A DNA stretch of 64,000 bases, taken from NCBI GenBank assembly GCA_964402975.1, contig CAYOEM010000008.1, forward strand, positions 58,015-122,014, in the 5' to 3' direction. The notes under the pieces are model-generated. The model made no database searches, was not told where the DNA came from, and worked only from the letters and a program-made list of their open reading frames with translations. The position numbers were made by a program, and so were the translations under genes. Below, piece after piece: positions 16,195-24,577 of this stretch. The stretch comes from CAMDKS01 sp964402975. Its GTDB lineage: Bacteria; Bdellovibrionota_B; Oligoflexia; Oligoflexales; RGVZ01. How positions within the stretch are numbered: the stretch's first letter is position 1; every line of letters begins with the position of its first letter.

Positions 16195-17388
16195 TCACTT
16201 GTTGACTGCGACAGCTGGTGCTTTCTCCTGAAGTTTCGGCGCTAATTGACGACTTAATTTACGCTGCAAGTAGAGATCACCGGTAACGACACCATCAGCC
16301 AACAACATGTGATCCCTTGGCTTCTTAGAGTTTGACGACACAATGAAATTGATCACTCGCTGATTTTTAACTGGCGGTAAGACTTTAAGAGTCGTCAATT
16401 TCTCGTATTTACCAACGGACGTGAGGATCTTGTCATTGATCGTAAGATCAGCTGCCGATTTTAAACCTCTCTGAGTCTCAAATGGGTGCTGAGTCGTGAC
16501 TTTCACATTATTTTCGCCGACGCCGACCATGATCAAACCAATATTCTCCTCAGGTCCATAGACCACCTCGGAAACGGTCACCGATTTTTTGGTGATTGGG
16601 TTTAACAGACGGTCACCTTTTTCAACGTTCACGGCGAGCTTCTCACCGCCATCAAACAGCTTGATTTTCGTTGATAACGCGAAGCAGCCGCCTTTGTCGA
16701 TATCAGGGGGATAGCCGGTGTTAGGATCAACAGTTGGAGAGTAGGTCGCAGGGCCGCGGGAGTAATACGGCTGGCGCACAGCGTAAGCTAATGCTTTACA
16801 ATTGGAAGTGCTAGCCTGCTTTATTTGGATTCGGTACTCATGCTTAATTGCCAAAGGCGCTTCGGCACCATTTCTCTGAAATGCATGCAAGCTCCACTCG
16901 TCTGATGCACGGTTGACTCCGACCACTGCGAGATGCGCTGGTACGGACCATCTGACCGGAGCAGCAATCTGTGCCCGATTACGTATCGATCCATCGGGGT
17001 TTAGCTCAGCAGAAAACATTTTGTTTTGCATAGCTCCACCAGCACCAGCAGGTCCCTGGTAAGCATTCAAGTCAACGAAGAGGTCGTCACCTTCCTGTAC
17101 ACCACCTTTAAGGTCACTAGGTTTTAGTTTGATTGGGGGACCGCCAGGAATAAGGAATCCGTCTGTCTCCACAGTGATGTCGGTGAATTTACACTTGCCT
17201 TCAATAGCTCCATCACCGTTCACGACAAGCGCGTCTTGATCCAGTGATTTTACCGGGTCTTTACAGGACTTAGACTCCGAGGGAGTGCACTTTTTTGTAA
17301 TTGGGGTTTCGGCAGTTCCAGTGAACTCCCCCGTTGAACAGGCTGTCAAAGCCGATAACCCAAAAAAAACTGTGATGAGTTGTTTCAT
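16195..17388 (-). CDS. Lipoprotein with C-terminal Hint (hedgehog/intein-like) domain
   Basis: The protein starts MKQLITVFFGLSALTAC: a lipoprotein signal with lipobox LTAC (Cys17). After about 245 residues of unrecognised sequence comes a Hint-like domain. It has GCFALSTKIKLFDGG (block A, nucleophile Cys at about 265), KGDRLLNP, VTTQHPFETQRG (block B, with the T-x-x-H motif), LKSAADLTINDKIL, VINFIVSS and DHMLLADGVVTGD (block F/G). The usual C-terminal His-Asn is replaced by Gly-Asp, so Asn cyclisation is not expected; N-terminal thioester formation remains possible, as in Hedgehog. ATG 17388 has GAGGGAG nine bases upstream. Hint assignment is by motif and not by search. Confidence 0.65.
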   Translation of the reverse strand: MKQLITVFFGLSALTACSTGEFTGTAETPITKKCTPSESKSCKDPVKSLDQDALVVNGDGAIEGKCKFTDITVETDGFLIPGGPPIKLKPSDLKGGVQEGDDLFVDLNAYQGPAGAGGAMQNKMFSAELNPDGSIRNRAQIAAPVRWSVPAHLAVVGVNRASDEWSLHAFQRNGAEAPLAIKHEYRIQIKQASTSNCKALAYAVRQPYYSRGPATYSPTVDPNTGYPPDIDKGGCFALSTKIKLFDGGEKLAVNVEKGDRLLNPITKKSVTVSEVVYGPEENIGLIMVGVGENNVKVTTQHPFETQRGLKSAADLTINDKILTSVGKYEKLTTLKVLPPVKNQRVINFIVSSNSKKPRDHMLLADGVVTGDLYLQRKLSRQLAPKLQEKAPAVAVNK

Positions 17389-17736
17389 TTGTGGGCTCCC
17401 TCTCATGAAGCAAACGTGCGTGGATGAAAATGCTCTCGTCAAAAGCCGTGATTTTCTAAAAAATTTCGTGATTGGCATTTGTTTTCAGCGTTTTATCTGG
17501 CCAAAATAAAAACCGTAAAAATCTTAAAATTTTAAAATCTGGGGCGAGCTCGAACCAGACAAGGACGTCTATCATTTGTAATAAATCAGCAAATTCAGTC
17601 CCTTAAAATCGGCTTCTGGCGCATTTGTGAGCAGTTGCGGGCGAAGATGGCATGGATTGTAATATCCGCACTTTACAAATTACGGCTTCTTGGGTTGAAT
17701 GCATCCAAGAGTTACCGACCAAGGAGTGAAACGATC
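17389..17736. other. 348-base divergent spacer with candidate trxA promoter
   Basis: The spacer lies between the Hint lipoprotein (leftward) and trxA (rightward). It contains an A/T tract with AAAATTTTAAAA near 17525-17537. A possible rightward promoter is TTGCGG (17635-17640), 17 bases, TGTAAT (17658-17663). The ribosome site AAGGAG for trxA is at 17721-17726. No additional gene is supported. Confidence 0.4.
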
Positions 17737-18063
17737 ATGGGACAACACACCGTTAACGTTACCGATGCTAACTTCGACGCCACCGTACTTAAGTCAACCG
17801 TACCGGTGCTCGTAGATTTCTGGGCTCCTTGGTGTGGCCCTTGCGTGGCCATTGGACCAACACTCGAGCAACTTGCCGAGGAGTACAAAGGTCGCATTAC
17901 AGTGGCTAAGATGAATGTCGATGAGAACGCAAACACACCATCACAGTTTGGTGTGCGTTCTATTCCTTACATCGTGTTAGTCAAGGGCGGCAAGGTAGTC
18001 GACAGTGTTGTCGGAGTTGTGCCGAAGGCCAAATTATCTGAGATGCTCGCCAAGGCTCTCTAA
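17737..18063 (+). CDS. trxA: Thioredoxin
   Basis: Thioredoxin is a cytoplasmic disulfide reductase that receives electrons from thioredoxin reductase. The active site WCGPC is at residues 32-36 in VLVDFWAPWCGPC, the cis-Pro segment is RSIPYIVLVKGG near residue 73, and length is 108 residues. The frame is open 34 codons upstream, but ATG 17737 with AAGGAG ten bases upstream is clearly the start. The gene has a normal active site and no signal peptide, so it is TrxA and not a periplasmic form. rnhB follows 36 bases later on the same strand. Confidence 0.96.
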   Translation: MGQHTVNVTDANFDATVLKSTVPVLVDFWAPWCGPCVAIGPTLEQLAEEYKGRITVAKMNVDENANTPSQFGVRSIPYIVLVKGGKVVDSVVGVVPKAKLSEMLAKAL

Positions 18064-18099
18064 TACCTAAAGCTGTTTGCAATTAATTGGGACTGAGTT

Positions 18100-18747
18100 G
18101 TGGTCAATAGCCCGTCCAAAGGACAGATCGAGCGCGAGCTCTTAGCTGCTGACTTATTGCCGGCTGGCGTCGACGAAGTTGGACGTGGTTGTTTGGCCGG
18201 TCCCGTTGTCGCTGCGTGTGTGGTTTTGAACTACGACAAGCTATGGTCTTTGGACCAAAGCAAGCTGTCCCAAATCCGTGATAGCAAAACATTGTCCTCC
18301 AAACAGCGAAGTGAGCTCATCGAACTTATTAACGACATCAGTATTGATTCAGGAATCGGTACGGCGTGCCCTCGTGAAATAGAGTCCGCAGGAATACTCG
18401 GGGCGACCTTTCTTGCAATGAATCGGGCCATCTCTTGCATCAAGATGGCCAAGCCAGACGTGTTGCTTGTCGATGGGAATCAGAAGATAAAAGACCAAAG
18501 GATCAGTCAGCAAACAGTCGTTAAGGGTGACAGCCTTTGCTTTACGATTGCAGCTGCTTCAATTCTTGCAAAAGAATTTCGCGATCATTACATGCGTTCT
18601 CGCGCTGAGGATCTAAGGTTCTGGGGTTTTGAGAAGCACGTCGGCTATGGCACCGCTGAACATCTAAACGCCATTCAAGTTCACGGAATCTGCGAACTAC
18701 ATCGCAAAAACTTTGCGCCGATTCGCACGATGATTCAGTCCACGTAA
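18100..18747 (+). CDS. rnhB: Ribonuclease HII
   Basis: RNase HII cleaves RNA in RNA-DNA hybrids and starts removal of single ribonucleotides from DNA. The catalytic Asp-Glu pair is in GVDEVGRGCLAGPVVAA (Asp25, Glu26), a further Asp lies in LLVDGN, and the conserved GD and AAASILAKEFRD segments follow. It has 215 residues, the usual length. GTG 18100 is the start. The gene is linked to yraN downstream and rplS opposite, a neighbourhood widely conserved in bacteria, although here rplS is on the other strand. Confidence 0.95.
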   Translation: MVNSPSKGQIERELLAADLLPAGVDEVGRGCLAGPVVAACVVLNYDKLWSLDQSKLSQIRDSKTLSSKQRSELIELINDISIDSGIGTACPREIESAGILGATFLAMNRAISCIKMAKPDVLLVDGNQKIKDQRISQQTVVKGDSLCFTIAAASILAKEFRDHYMRSRAEDLRFWGFEKHVGYGTAEHLNAIQVHGICELHRKNFAPIRTMIQST

Positions 18748-18789
18748 AGTCACTGGCGGACTGTTCAAAAGACGCATATTCATCAAGTT

Positions 18790-19272
18790 ATGCATCCAGC
18801 TTTTTGGAACACGATCCCCGCTAACGGCGCCTACCACCGCGCAAGGTTCCCGCTTAATTTGCAAGCTAAAAGCCTGCTGGAACTAACGCGGTCGGAGCTT
18901 GCACGGTTGGGCGAAGACGTTGTCGGCAAATCAGCCGAGCTGGCAGGATGGACTATCATTCATCGAGGCCTCAGGCGCGCCGGATTTGAACTTGATCTGG
19001 TGGTCTTACGCGACGCCACAGTAAGGGTGCTTGAGGTTAAAACCATTCGCAATAGGCATCAAGATCCCGACCTCGAGCTAACTGCGGGCTGGTTAAATCA
19101 TAGAAAAGTTCAAGCTATGCGTCGCGGCTGCCAGTTTGTACTGCAAAGTTTCAAAAGCGCAGGCTTTGATTTTCACAGTTTAAGCTGTGAACTTATTACG
19201 GCGAACTTGCGAACTGATGGCACAGTAACGTTGTACCGATGGCCCAATGCATGTGACCTACCTGATCTGTAA
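18790..19272 (+). CDS. YraN/UPF0102 family nuclease-like protein
   Basis: UPF0102 proteins have a Holliday-junction-resolvase/endonuclease-like fold and usually sit beside rnhB, as here. The core motifs are GEDVVGKSAELAGWTIIHRG near residue 40 (partly shown), FELDLVVLRD with the metal-binding Asp, and LEVKTIRN with the E-x-K pair; HRKVQAMRRG follows. The N-terminus is about 35 residues longer than usual, so an internal start cannot be excluded. Function of the family is only inferred; it may process branched DNA. Confidence 0.8.
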   Translation: MHPAFWNTIPANGAYHRARFPLNLQAKSLLELTRSELARLGEDVVGKSAELAGWTIIHRGLRRAGFELDLVVLRDATVRVLEVKTIRNRHQDPDLELTAGWLNHRKVQAMRRGCQFVLQSFKSAGFDFHSLSCELITANLRTDGTVTLYRWPNACDLPDL

Positions 19273-19300
19273 GCAATAGACCACGATCTCTAAGAGCATT

Positions 19301-19333
19301 AAAAAGCCCCGCCAAAGATCGGCGAGGCTTTTA
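19301..19333. terminator. Bidirectional terminator between yraN and rplS
   Basis: The stem pairs AGCCCCGCC (19305-19313) with GGCGAGGCT (19321-19329), one G-T pair. It is flanked by AAAAA on the left and TTTTAT on the right, so it can end yraN transcripts rightward and rplS transcripts leftward. Confidence 0.8.
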
Positions 19334-19352
19334 TATTGATCCGACTTCTGTG

Positions 19353-19763
19353 TTATTTCGCAGGCTGCTCTTTGGCTACTTCTTCTTCAATGCCACTCAA
19401 GTAGCGACTACGAACCCGAGCCGCTTTTCCGGATAGATCGCGTAGGTAATAGAGCCTACTGCGGCGAACTTTACCCTGAGCCACAATTTCAACTTTGTCT
19501 ATCAGAGGGCTGAACGACGGGAAAACGCGTTCCACACCAACTCCACCAGCTGAAATCTTGCGAACCGTGAATGTGCTTCCTGCTGTTCCCTTGCGGTAAC
19601 GAGTGACTACACCTTCGTACATTTGGATCCTGAATTTGCTCGCATCAGAACCCTCTTGAATTTTATAGTGGACTCTGACTGTATCTCCAGAGCGAAACGC
19701 CGGCAAAGCTTTCGCGTCTTTGAATACGCGCTTTTCAAATTTATTGAGAATTACGTTTTTCAT
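19353..19763 (-). CDS. rplS: 50S ribosomal protein L19 (bL19)
   Basis: L19 lies at the 30S-50S interface (bridges B6 and B8). Family blocks are FRSGDTVRVHYKIQEG, RIQMYEGVVTRYRKG, the signature GVGVERVFPSFSPLIDKVEI and KVRRSRLYYLRDLSGKAARV (each shown up to 20 residues). About 136 residues from ATG 19763, which has AGGTGA just upstream; the GTG at 19772 lies inside that site. The usual upstream partners rpsP, rimM and trmD are not adjacent. It stands alone and converges on yraN. Confidence 0.96.
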   Translation of the reverse strand: MKNVILNKFEKRVFKDAKALPAFRSGDTVRVHYKIQEGSDASKFRIQMYEGVVTRYRKGTAGSTFTVRKISAGGVGVERVFPSFSPLIDKVEIVAQGKVRRSRLYYLRDLSGKAARVRSRYLSGIEEEVAKEQPAK

Positions 19764-19901
19764 TGAAATCACCTAGAGACCTTAGAACAGTTTTGGCCCT
19801 GACTCACACCTGTTGCGAGACAAGATTTTTCATGCAAGTCAACCGCTTACGCGTCAAATAAACACAAAAACACGATGCGCACAGTCGGTAGAGGGTCAGA
19901 T

Positions 19902-19930
19902 AGATAACCCAAAAGATTCAAGCCGGTCAA
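19902..19930 (-). promoter_or_regulatory. Candidate rplS promoter
   Basis: On the minus strand TTGACC (19930-19925), a 17-base spacer and TTATCT (19907-19902) form a good sigma-70 promoter. It overlaps the last codons of the gene at 19927 and would give a leader of about 130 bases before rplS. Confidence 0.45.
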
Positions 19931-20430
19931 GCGCTTATTGTAGAAGCCACTTTGGCCACACCTTGGGGTTTTGACCCTTGGGTACGGGCATTTGGTGCTC
20001 CAACCCGGTAATCAGCTCGGTAATCCAAGGCGATCTCACCGATATCCTCGCGAACCGGCGTGGCAACAAGCTCACGCACAAGCGGTAAAACAGCCCTCTC
20101 CATCTGGTCTAAGTGCGCGGATAGCTTACGAAACAGCTCAGCACGCTTTTGGTCGGCCAAGGCCTCACTCTTTCTATAGCCCGCAACGATCCGCCCAATA
20201 GACCGCAATTGGTCCTCGGCTACGAGAGCAACGGCCGCAGCACCTCTACCCGCATCGATGACCTCGGGCAATATCAACTCAGCACCGATCCTCACCGCTA
20301 GGTCCAACCGAAGCATGAAACGTTTCAGGGGTGCTCCGACTAAAGTCCCGGGCAAATCTCCAGCAGCCAATTTCGGCAAGTCTAAGCGAATGGCTGAGTA
20401 CTCTTCCTTCATAAAATGCAAAATATCCAT
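19927..20430 (-). CDS. Hemerythrin/HHE-like four-helix protein without the His ligands
   Basis: The 167-residue protein has helix spacing reminiscent of HHE (hemerythrin-like) proteins: ILHFMKEEYSAIR where D/E-D-H is usual, LAVRIGAELILPEVID where L-x-x-H-x-x-x-E-E-x-x-x-x-P is usual, LVAEDQLRSIGRIVAGY, and LSAHLDQMERAVLPLVREL. Of the expected iron ligands only one His (in SAHLDQME) and some acidic residues remain, so iron binding is doubtful. ATG 20430 has GGAGG ten bases upstream. The C-terminal 35 residues look disordered. Family assignment is by pattern only. Confidence 0.45.
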   Translation of the reverse strand: MDILHFMKEEYSAIRLDLPKLAAGDLPGTLVGAPLKRFMLRLDLAVRIGAELILPEVIDAGRGAAAVALVAEDQLRSIGRIVAGYRKSEALADQKRAELFRKLSAHLDQMERAVLPLVRELVATPVREDIGEIALDYRADYRVGAPNARTQGSKPQGVAKVASTISA

Positions 20431-20749
20431 GAGACGTGATCCTCCAAAAGCAGCAACAAACTCAGACGCTCGGGCAAGACAAACTCGTCTACAGGAGCGA
20501 CCTTCTAGTGAGTTTGAGTGGAAGATGCAAGCCTTCCTTTCCCGCTCAAATTCATGATTTTGTTAGTTTTTAAGGCGAATAGCCCATCTTTGTATGCGCT
20601 GTCATTAAAACGTTGAAATTATTTTTTAATAAGAAAACCCAATTTTTGCGTGCGAAAGGTTAATTTTTATCTATATTGCTGGCAGCGAACGCGCGGACTC
20701 AATACCACATAAAGCGCGTGTGGCAGGCTATAAAGGGTCATATCTCCCA
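20431..20749. other. 319-base divergent spacer upstream of mqnC
   Basis: The half nearest mqnC is A/T-rich (20570-20680) and ends with TATATT at 20672-20677, a possible -10 for mqnC without a convincing -35. The other half has scattered direct fragments such as AACTC and GAGTTT but no convincing gene or repeat. Confidence 0.35.
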
Positions 20750-21829
20750 ATGGGCGTCATAGATTCTATAAAACAAAAAATCAAAGCTGGGCTTCCAATC
20801 AGCAGAAACGATGCAGCCACGCTATATCTTGAAGCAGACGCAACCATACTCAGCGAACTTGCCAACCAGGTCAAAGCACGCTTTCACCAAAGCCACGAAG
20901 CGACCTACCTTATTATGGCCATTGTTAACTATACGAATGTTTGCGTGGCTAAGTGCGATTATTGCTCCTTCTTTAGATTGCCACACGACAAAGAAGGCTA
21001 CCTCCTGAGCACGGATCAGGTTTGTGCCAAGATAGACCAGCTGATCCAGCATGGCGGACAACTGATCGGGTTTAATGGCGGGTTTCACCCAAAACTTCGA
21101 ATTAATGACTATGCCGCGCTCTTCTCAGAGGTCCGCAGGCGGTACCCGCAATTGGAATTTTACGAGATGACAGTCGCGGAATTCATGTTCAGCTGCAAGG
21201 TCTCAAAAATCACCTATGACGAGGGCGCTAAGATTCTAGCCGACAGTGGAACTCGCTGGGTCACCGGCGGTGGCGCCGAAATTCTTGATGACAGCTTTCG
21301 CAAGCGTCATAGCCCGGGCAAGTACACGGTCGCTGATTACTTCAATGCTCAAGAGGCTATTCTTCGCGCGGGCATGGGGTCAACGGCAACGATGGTTATT
21401 GGATTTGACGAGACGCTCGATGAACGTCTTAACCATCTGGAGTCCCTTCGCACGTTTCAAGACCGCGTTGGTGGCAGCCTGGCAAGCTTTCTCTGCTGGA
21501 CTTATAAACCTTGGAATAACGAACTGGGTGGAGACGAAATCTCAACCGATGACTATCTTCGTTGGCTTGCCGTGAGCAGGATTTACCTTCACAACTTCAG
21601 AAATATTCGCACCTCTGTTTTGACGAAAAACGAGGACGCCTTAAAAGGACTGACCTTTGGAGCCAATGACTTTGACCTACCAACGGAAGACGAGGTGACC
21701 CAGAGAGCGGGGGCTACCATAAGCCTTGATTTTGAGAGAATCCTGTCGGCAGCCCGCGGTTTAGGCCTATCCCCCACCCTCAGACGGCCCTGGCCTCAAA
21801 GATTTAGACCCGATTCCTTGCCTCAATAA
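20750..21829 (+). CDS. mqnC: Cyclic dehypoxanthinyl futalosine synthase, radical SAM
   Basis: MqnC cyclises dehypoxanthine futalosine in the futalosine route of menaquinone synthesis. The radical SAM cluster motif is NVCVAKCDYC (Cys65, 69, 72). Further MqnC-type blocks are IGFNGGFHPKL, WVTGGGAEIL near residue 175, SPGKYTVADY, STATMVIGFDET and GGSLASFLCW. About 359 residues, normal. The frame is open to a GTG at 20720; ATG 20750 is preferred but neither start has an ideal ribosome site. The related enzyme MqnE lacks the GGGAEIL context, so MqnC is favoured. Other mqn genes are not adjacent. Confidence 0.85.
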   Translation: MGVIDSIKQKIKAGLPISRNDAATLYLEADATILSELANQVKARFHQSHEATYLIMAIVNYTNVCVAKCDYCSFFRLPHDKEGYLLSTDQVCAKIDQLIQHGGQLIGFNGGFHPKLRINDYAALFSEVRRRYPQLEFYEMTVAEFMFSCKVSKITYDEGAKILADSGTRWVTGGGAEILDDSFRKRHSPGKYTVADYFNAQEAILRAGMGSTATMVIGFDETLDERLNHLESLRTFQDRVGGSLASFLCWTYKPWNNELGGDEISTDDYLRWLAVSRIYLHNFRNIRTSVLTKNEDALKGLTFGANDFDLPTEDEVTQRAGATISLDFERILSAARGLGLSPTLRRPWPQRFRPDSLPQ

Positions 21830-21923
21830 CTTAGTAAATTCAGATAATTACAAAATAGATTAAAGCTTTGCCTCACTTGGTCCGAATTGAGCCAAAGATG
21901 TCTTGGCACGAAAGGAGTGCATC

Positions 21924-23297
21924 ATGAAAAGCGGTCTATATGTTATAGGTCTCGTCACTTCGGTTGTGGCCTTCGTCACAGCTTGTGCCGGAGACAACGA
22001 TAATGCGAGGCGAAAGAAGTTCTTTGGCCCTGGTAGCGGTAACGAGTTCACTACGGTCGACGTAGAAGCTGCAGCCAATGGGGAAGAAGACGGTCTATCC
22101 CTGGCAGGCGAGGCCGTTCAGAACATGAAGCTGAAGGTAAGCTGTGATGGTGTAGCTGAGGAGGTCGTTGAAGACTCCAAGTTTGACCTTCCAGTCGGCT
22201 CGAAAAACTGTAAAGCAAAACTGACATCGCTAAAGATAGGTGAGAAAACCTATGTTGAACCTGCGGGCGGATCTGGCTTCGATCATTATCTCAAAAATGA
22301 CCGCGGCAGACTCGTTAATCAGGCTGATTCAAAAGACATTTTGTATGTACGAGTTAAGCGCCAACTCCCATCTCCTTTAACCGCAGATTCAAGCGTCCAG
22401 TATGTTTACTCGGCCACAACACAGTTCGACACTATTGAGGCATCGACTGCAGAAGTCGCGCAGACGGTAACTCCATCTACTGGCGGAGTCTCTCCAAAGA
22501 TTAAAGCTGTCAAAGCTATGATCAACACTTCTAATGAGTTGATCGTATATATCGAATGTACGGCTTCTCCTGGGTTTCAGGGAGAGAAAGTAGACGCTCT
22601 CACTTGTGACGGTAAAAAACTTTCAGATATGAAATTCGCGACAGCGATCAAAGATGAAGGATCTGACACGTCTGACGCTAAGCTCGCAGAGATTATGCGC
22701 TCTGGTAAGACTGCGAATAAATTAGTAGACGCGAACTACACAGCTACTAACAAGCAAATTCACCTCAACTTTGGAGCAGCTGCAGATAGGAAGACCCGCA
22801 TTTTCGTGGCTAGCCTTGGATCAGGGACGAATATTGGATACGCCTTCGGCTTCATCAAGCTTAATGGGGCAGGGAAGATCGCCAATGAAGAATGCCAAGC
22901 TCAAGGCTCAAGGGCCAACTTTGTAGCCGGCGATGTCACGGTCGCCTCGGGTGTGGGTCGTTGGATAGACACATCCAACTGCTGGGTCTGGAGACGCATA
23001 GTTACAGATAAGGTTGTATCAAGAGATCGATTCAAGTCTTGCCCCAGAATAAAAGATGATCCGACACCAAACTATCCGACACTACCTTACTTTAGGGAGA
23101 TGAAGGCCGCTCGAGATCGTAACATCCAAGTACTTGCCAAAGGCCCAGCACCAAAATTAGGTGCGAGTATCGACGACGAAACCTTCTGGCTTGCTGGTGG
23201 CCGCGTATTCAATATGAAAGACGGCTCAGTTCGGGAAGTAAAGGATATCAGAGCTGGTGAGAGACACAGCGTTCTGTGCGTGATCAAAAAAGATTAA
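21924..23297 (+). CDS. Lipoprotein ending in a Hint-like block A stub
   Basis: The start MKSGLYVIGLVTSVVAFVTAC is a lipoprotein signal with lipobox VTAC. The next 400 residues are unrecognised; they include many Cys pairs and a Trp-rich segment (GRWIDTSNCWVW). The last 35 residues read ETFWLAGGRVFNMKDGSVREVKDIRAGE (given in part), which resembles the N-terminal Hint block C-F-x-x-G-T-x-V-x-x-x-D-G...I-x-x-G-D but with Phe or Thr in place of Cys. The protein stops there, directly before a terminator. ATG 21924 has AAAGGAG eight bases upstream. It may be a degenerate relative of the lipoprotein at 16195. Confidence 0.6.
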   Translation: MKSGLYVIGLVTSVVAFVTACAGDNDNARRKKFFGPGSGNEFTTVDVEAAANGEEDGLSLAGEAVQNMKLKVSCDGVAEEVVEDSKFDLPVGSKNCKAKLTSLKIGEKTYVEPAGGSGFDHYLKNDRGRLVNQADSKDILYVRVKRQLPSPLTADSSVQYVYSATTQFDTIEASTAEVAQTVTPSTGGVSPKIKAVKAMINTSNELIVYIECTASPGFQGEKVDALTCDGKKLSDMKFATAIKDEGSDTSDAKLAEIMRSGKTANKLVDANYTATNKQIHLNFGAAADRKTRIFVASLGSGTNIGYAFGFIKLNGAGKIANEECQAQGSRANFVAGDVTVASGVGRWIDTSNCWVWRRIVTDKVVSRDRFKSCPRIKDDPTPNYPTLPYFREMKAARDRNIQVLAKGPAPKLGASIDDETFWLAGGRVFNMKDGSVREVKDIRAGERHSVLCVIKKD

Positions 23298-23304
23298 TTG
23301 TTGC

Positions 23305-23346
23305 AAAAAACCGGAGGGGTCTGACGACCTCTCCGGCTTTTTCGTT
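23305..23346. terminator. Strong terminator between two lipoprotein genes
   Basis: The stem CCGGAGGGGTC/GACCTCTCCGG (23311-23336, one G-T pair, TGAC loop) is flanked by AAAAAA at 23305-23310 and CTTTTTCG on the other side. It can serve both the rightward gene ending at 23297 and the leftward gene ending at 23364. Confidence 0.85.
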
Positions 23347-23363
23347 TTAGCAAACTAATACGC

Positions 23364-24344
23364 TCACCAGAAAACCCACCAGGGTTTTTGAGATTCTTCG
23401 TAAGCTTCGACTCGTTTCTTTAATTCATTATCTGACATGTTATAGATACGAATCAGTCGAGTGACCAAGCTTTCCCTCTTATCCACATTGCTGTACTCAA
23501 TCACACGTCTTTGATCAGGACTATGATTTCTCAAGTCTCGCATTTTTTCTTCATAGCGAATAGCTGCTTTCTCATCACCCATGGCCATCGCGTGAATCCA
23601 TGCGTTGCGAAGAGAAATGGCTTCGCCAACTAGTCTGATCGCGGAATTTTCGATCGGCAAGTTCGCAAGTTTGGCCTTACTCCAGGCATAAACCTCGTCT
23701 GGAGATTTGCCTTCCCAGACCTTGCCGATCTTGTCGAAGTCCACCAGCTCTTTGTAAACAATACGAGCCTTAATGGTCTGCATGATGTTAGGGTCTGTGA
23801 AAAATGCCCCAGACTTCACAGCGCCGTAAATCTCGGCTGCAATCCGCGTAACATCAATACACGTTCTCTCAATATCCCAGTTGTTGCCGGCTAGCTCATA
23901 GACGCAGAAAATGGGTTTATTCTCTTTAACAAACTTCACAAGGTCAGCATTTTCCTTGAACTTCGTATCGGCGAGGATATTGGAGATAAACTGGAGCTCT
24001 TTATCCGCCTCTTCAAAACTCATGACAAAATCGATATCGATATCTTTCCTGGCAGATGCGCCTTTTAGAAGCTCAATTTTCTTCAAAAGAGCATTTTTAA
24101 CAGCCTGACCCATCTGATCATCAGCTTGAATGGCCTTTACCGCGGCTCCAAGATCACCTTTGTGCTTGGCATAAATCTCGGCAAAGGTTTGAGCCAGAGC
24201 ATTTCCGATGACGTCTTGATTGGAAGGATCTGGAGGCGTTGAATCAGCCGTTAATCTCGCAAGGTCTTGATCTCGTCTCGGCTTACAGCTTGTTGACCCA
24301 AGCATCATCACCAAGAGAAAATAGACCAAACGCTTGAACGCCAT
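23364..24344 (-). CDS. Hypothetical lipoprotein, helical
   Basis: It begins MAFKRLVYFLLVMMLGSTSC, a lipoprotein signal with lipobox GSTSC, and then is acidic and strongly helical to the end, 326 residues in total. I recognise no domain. There are few Cys after the lipobox (FCVYELAG and RTCIDVTRI). The C-terminus EESQKPWWVFW is Trp-rich. Its stop shares a terminator with the convergent lipoprotein. It is most likely anchored in the outer membrane; function unknown. Confidence 0.6.
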   Translation of the reverse strand: MAFKRLVYFLLVMMLGSTSCKPRRDQDLARLTADSTPPDPSNQDVIGNALAQTFAEIYAKHKGDLGAAVKAIQADDQMGQAVKNALLKKIELLKGASARKDIDIDFVMSFEEADKELQFISNILADTKFKENADLVKFVKENKPIFCVYELAGNNWDIERTCIDVTRIAAEIYGAVKSGAFFTDPNIMQTIKARIVYKELVDFDKIGKVWEGKSPDEVYAWSKAKLANLPIENSAIRLVGEAISLRNAWIHAMAMGDEKAAIRYEEKMRDLRNHSPDQRRVIEYSNVDKRESLVTRLIRIYNMSDNELKKRVEAYEESQKPWWVFW

Positions 24345-24430
24345 AGAACCGTCTCCTTAGGATTTTCGAGATATCCTATAGGTTACCAAGGCGTTTATCG
24401 CGGTGCAAATCAGCTAATCAAGTTTGGATA

Positions 24431-24505
24431 TGGCGGTCCCGGCAGGAATCGAACCTGCAACTACACCTTCGGAGGGTGCCATGAGATCCATTTCACCACG
24501 GGACC
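24431..24505 (-). tRNA. tRNA-Arg (anticodon CCG)
   Basis: Read on the minus strand: acceptor GGTCCCG/CGGGACC, a D arm with AATGGATC loop, anticodon stem GCACC/GGTGT with loop CTCCGAA (anticodon CCG, reading CGG), T arm GCAGG/CCTGC with TTCGAAT, discriminator G and encoded CCA. Length 75 with CCA. Confidence 0.93.
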
Positions 24506-24577
24506 ATTGAGAACGGGATGAAGATTTAGCAACATTCGGGACTAGGCACAAGCGCACGTAATTTACATCAGGGTCAT

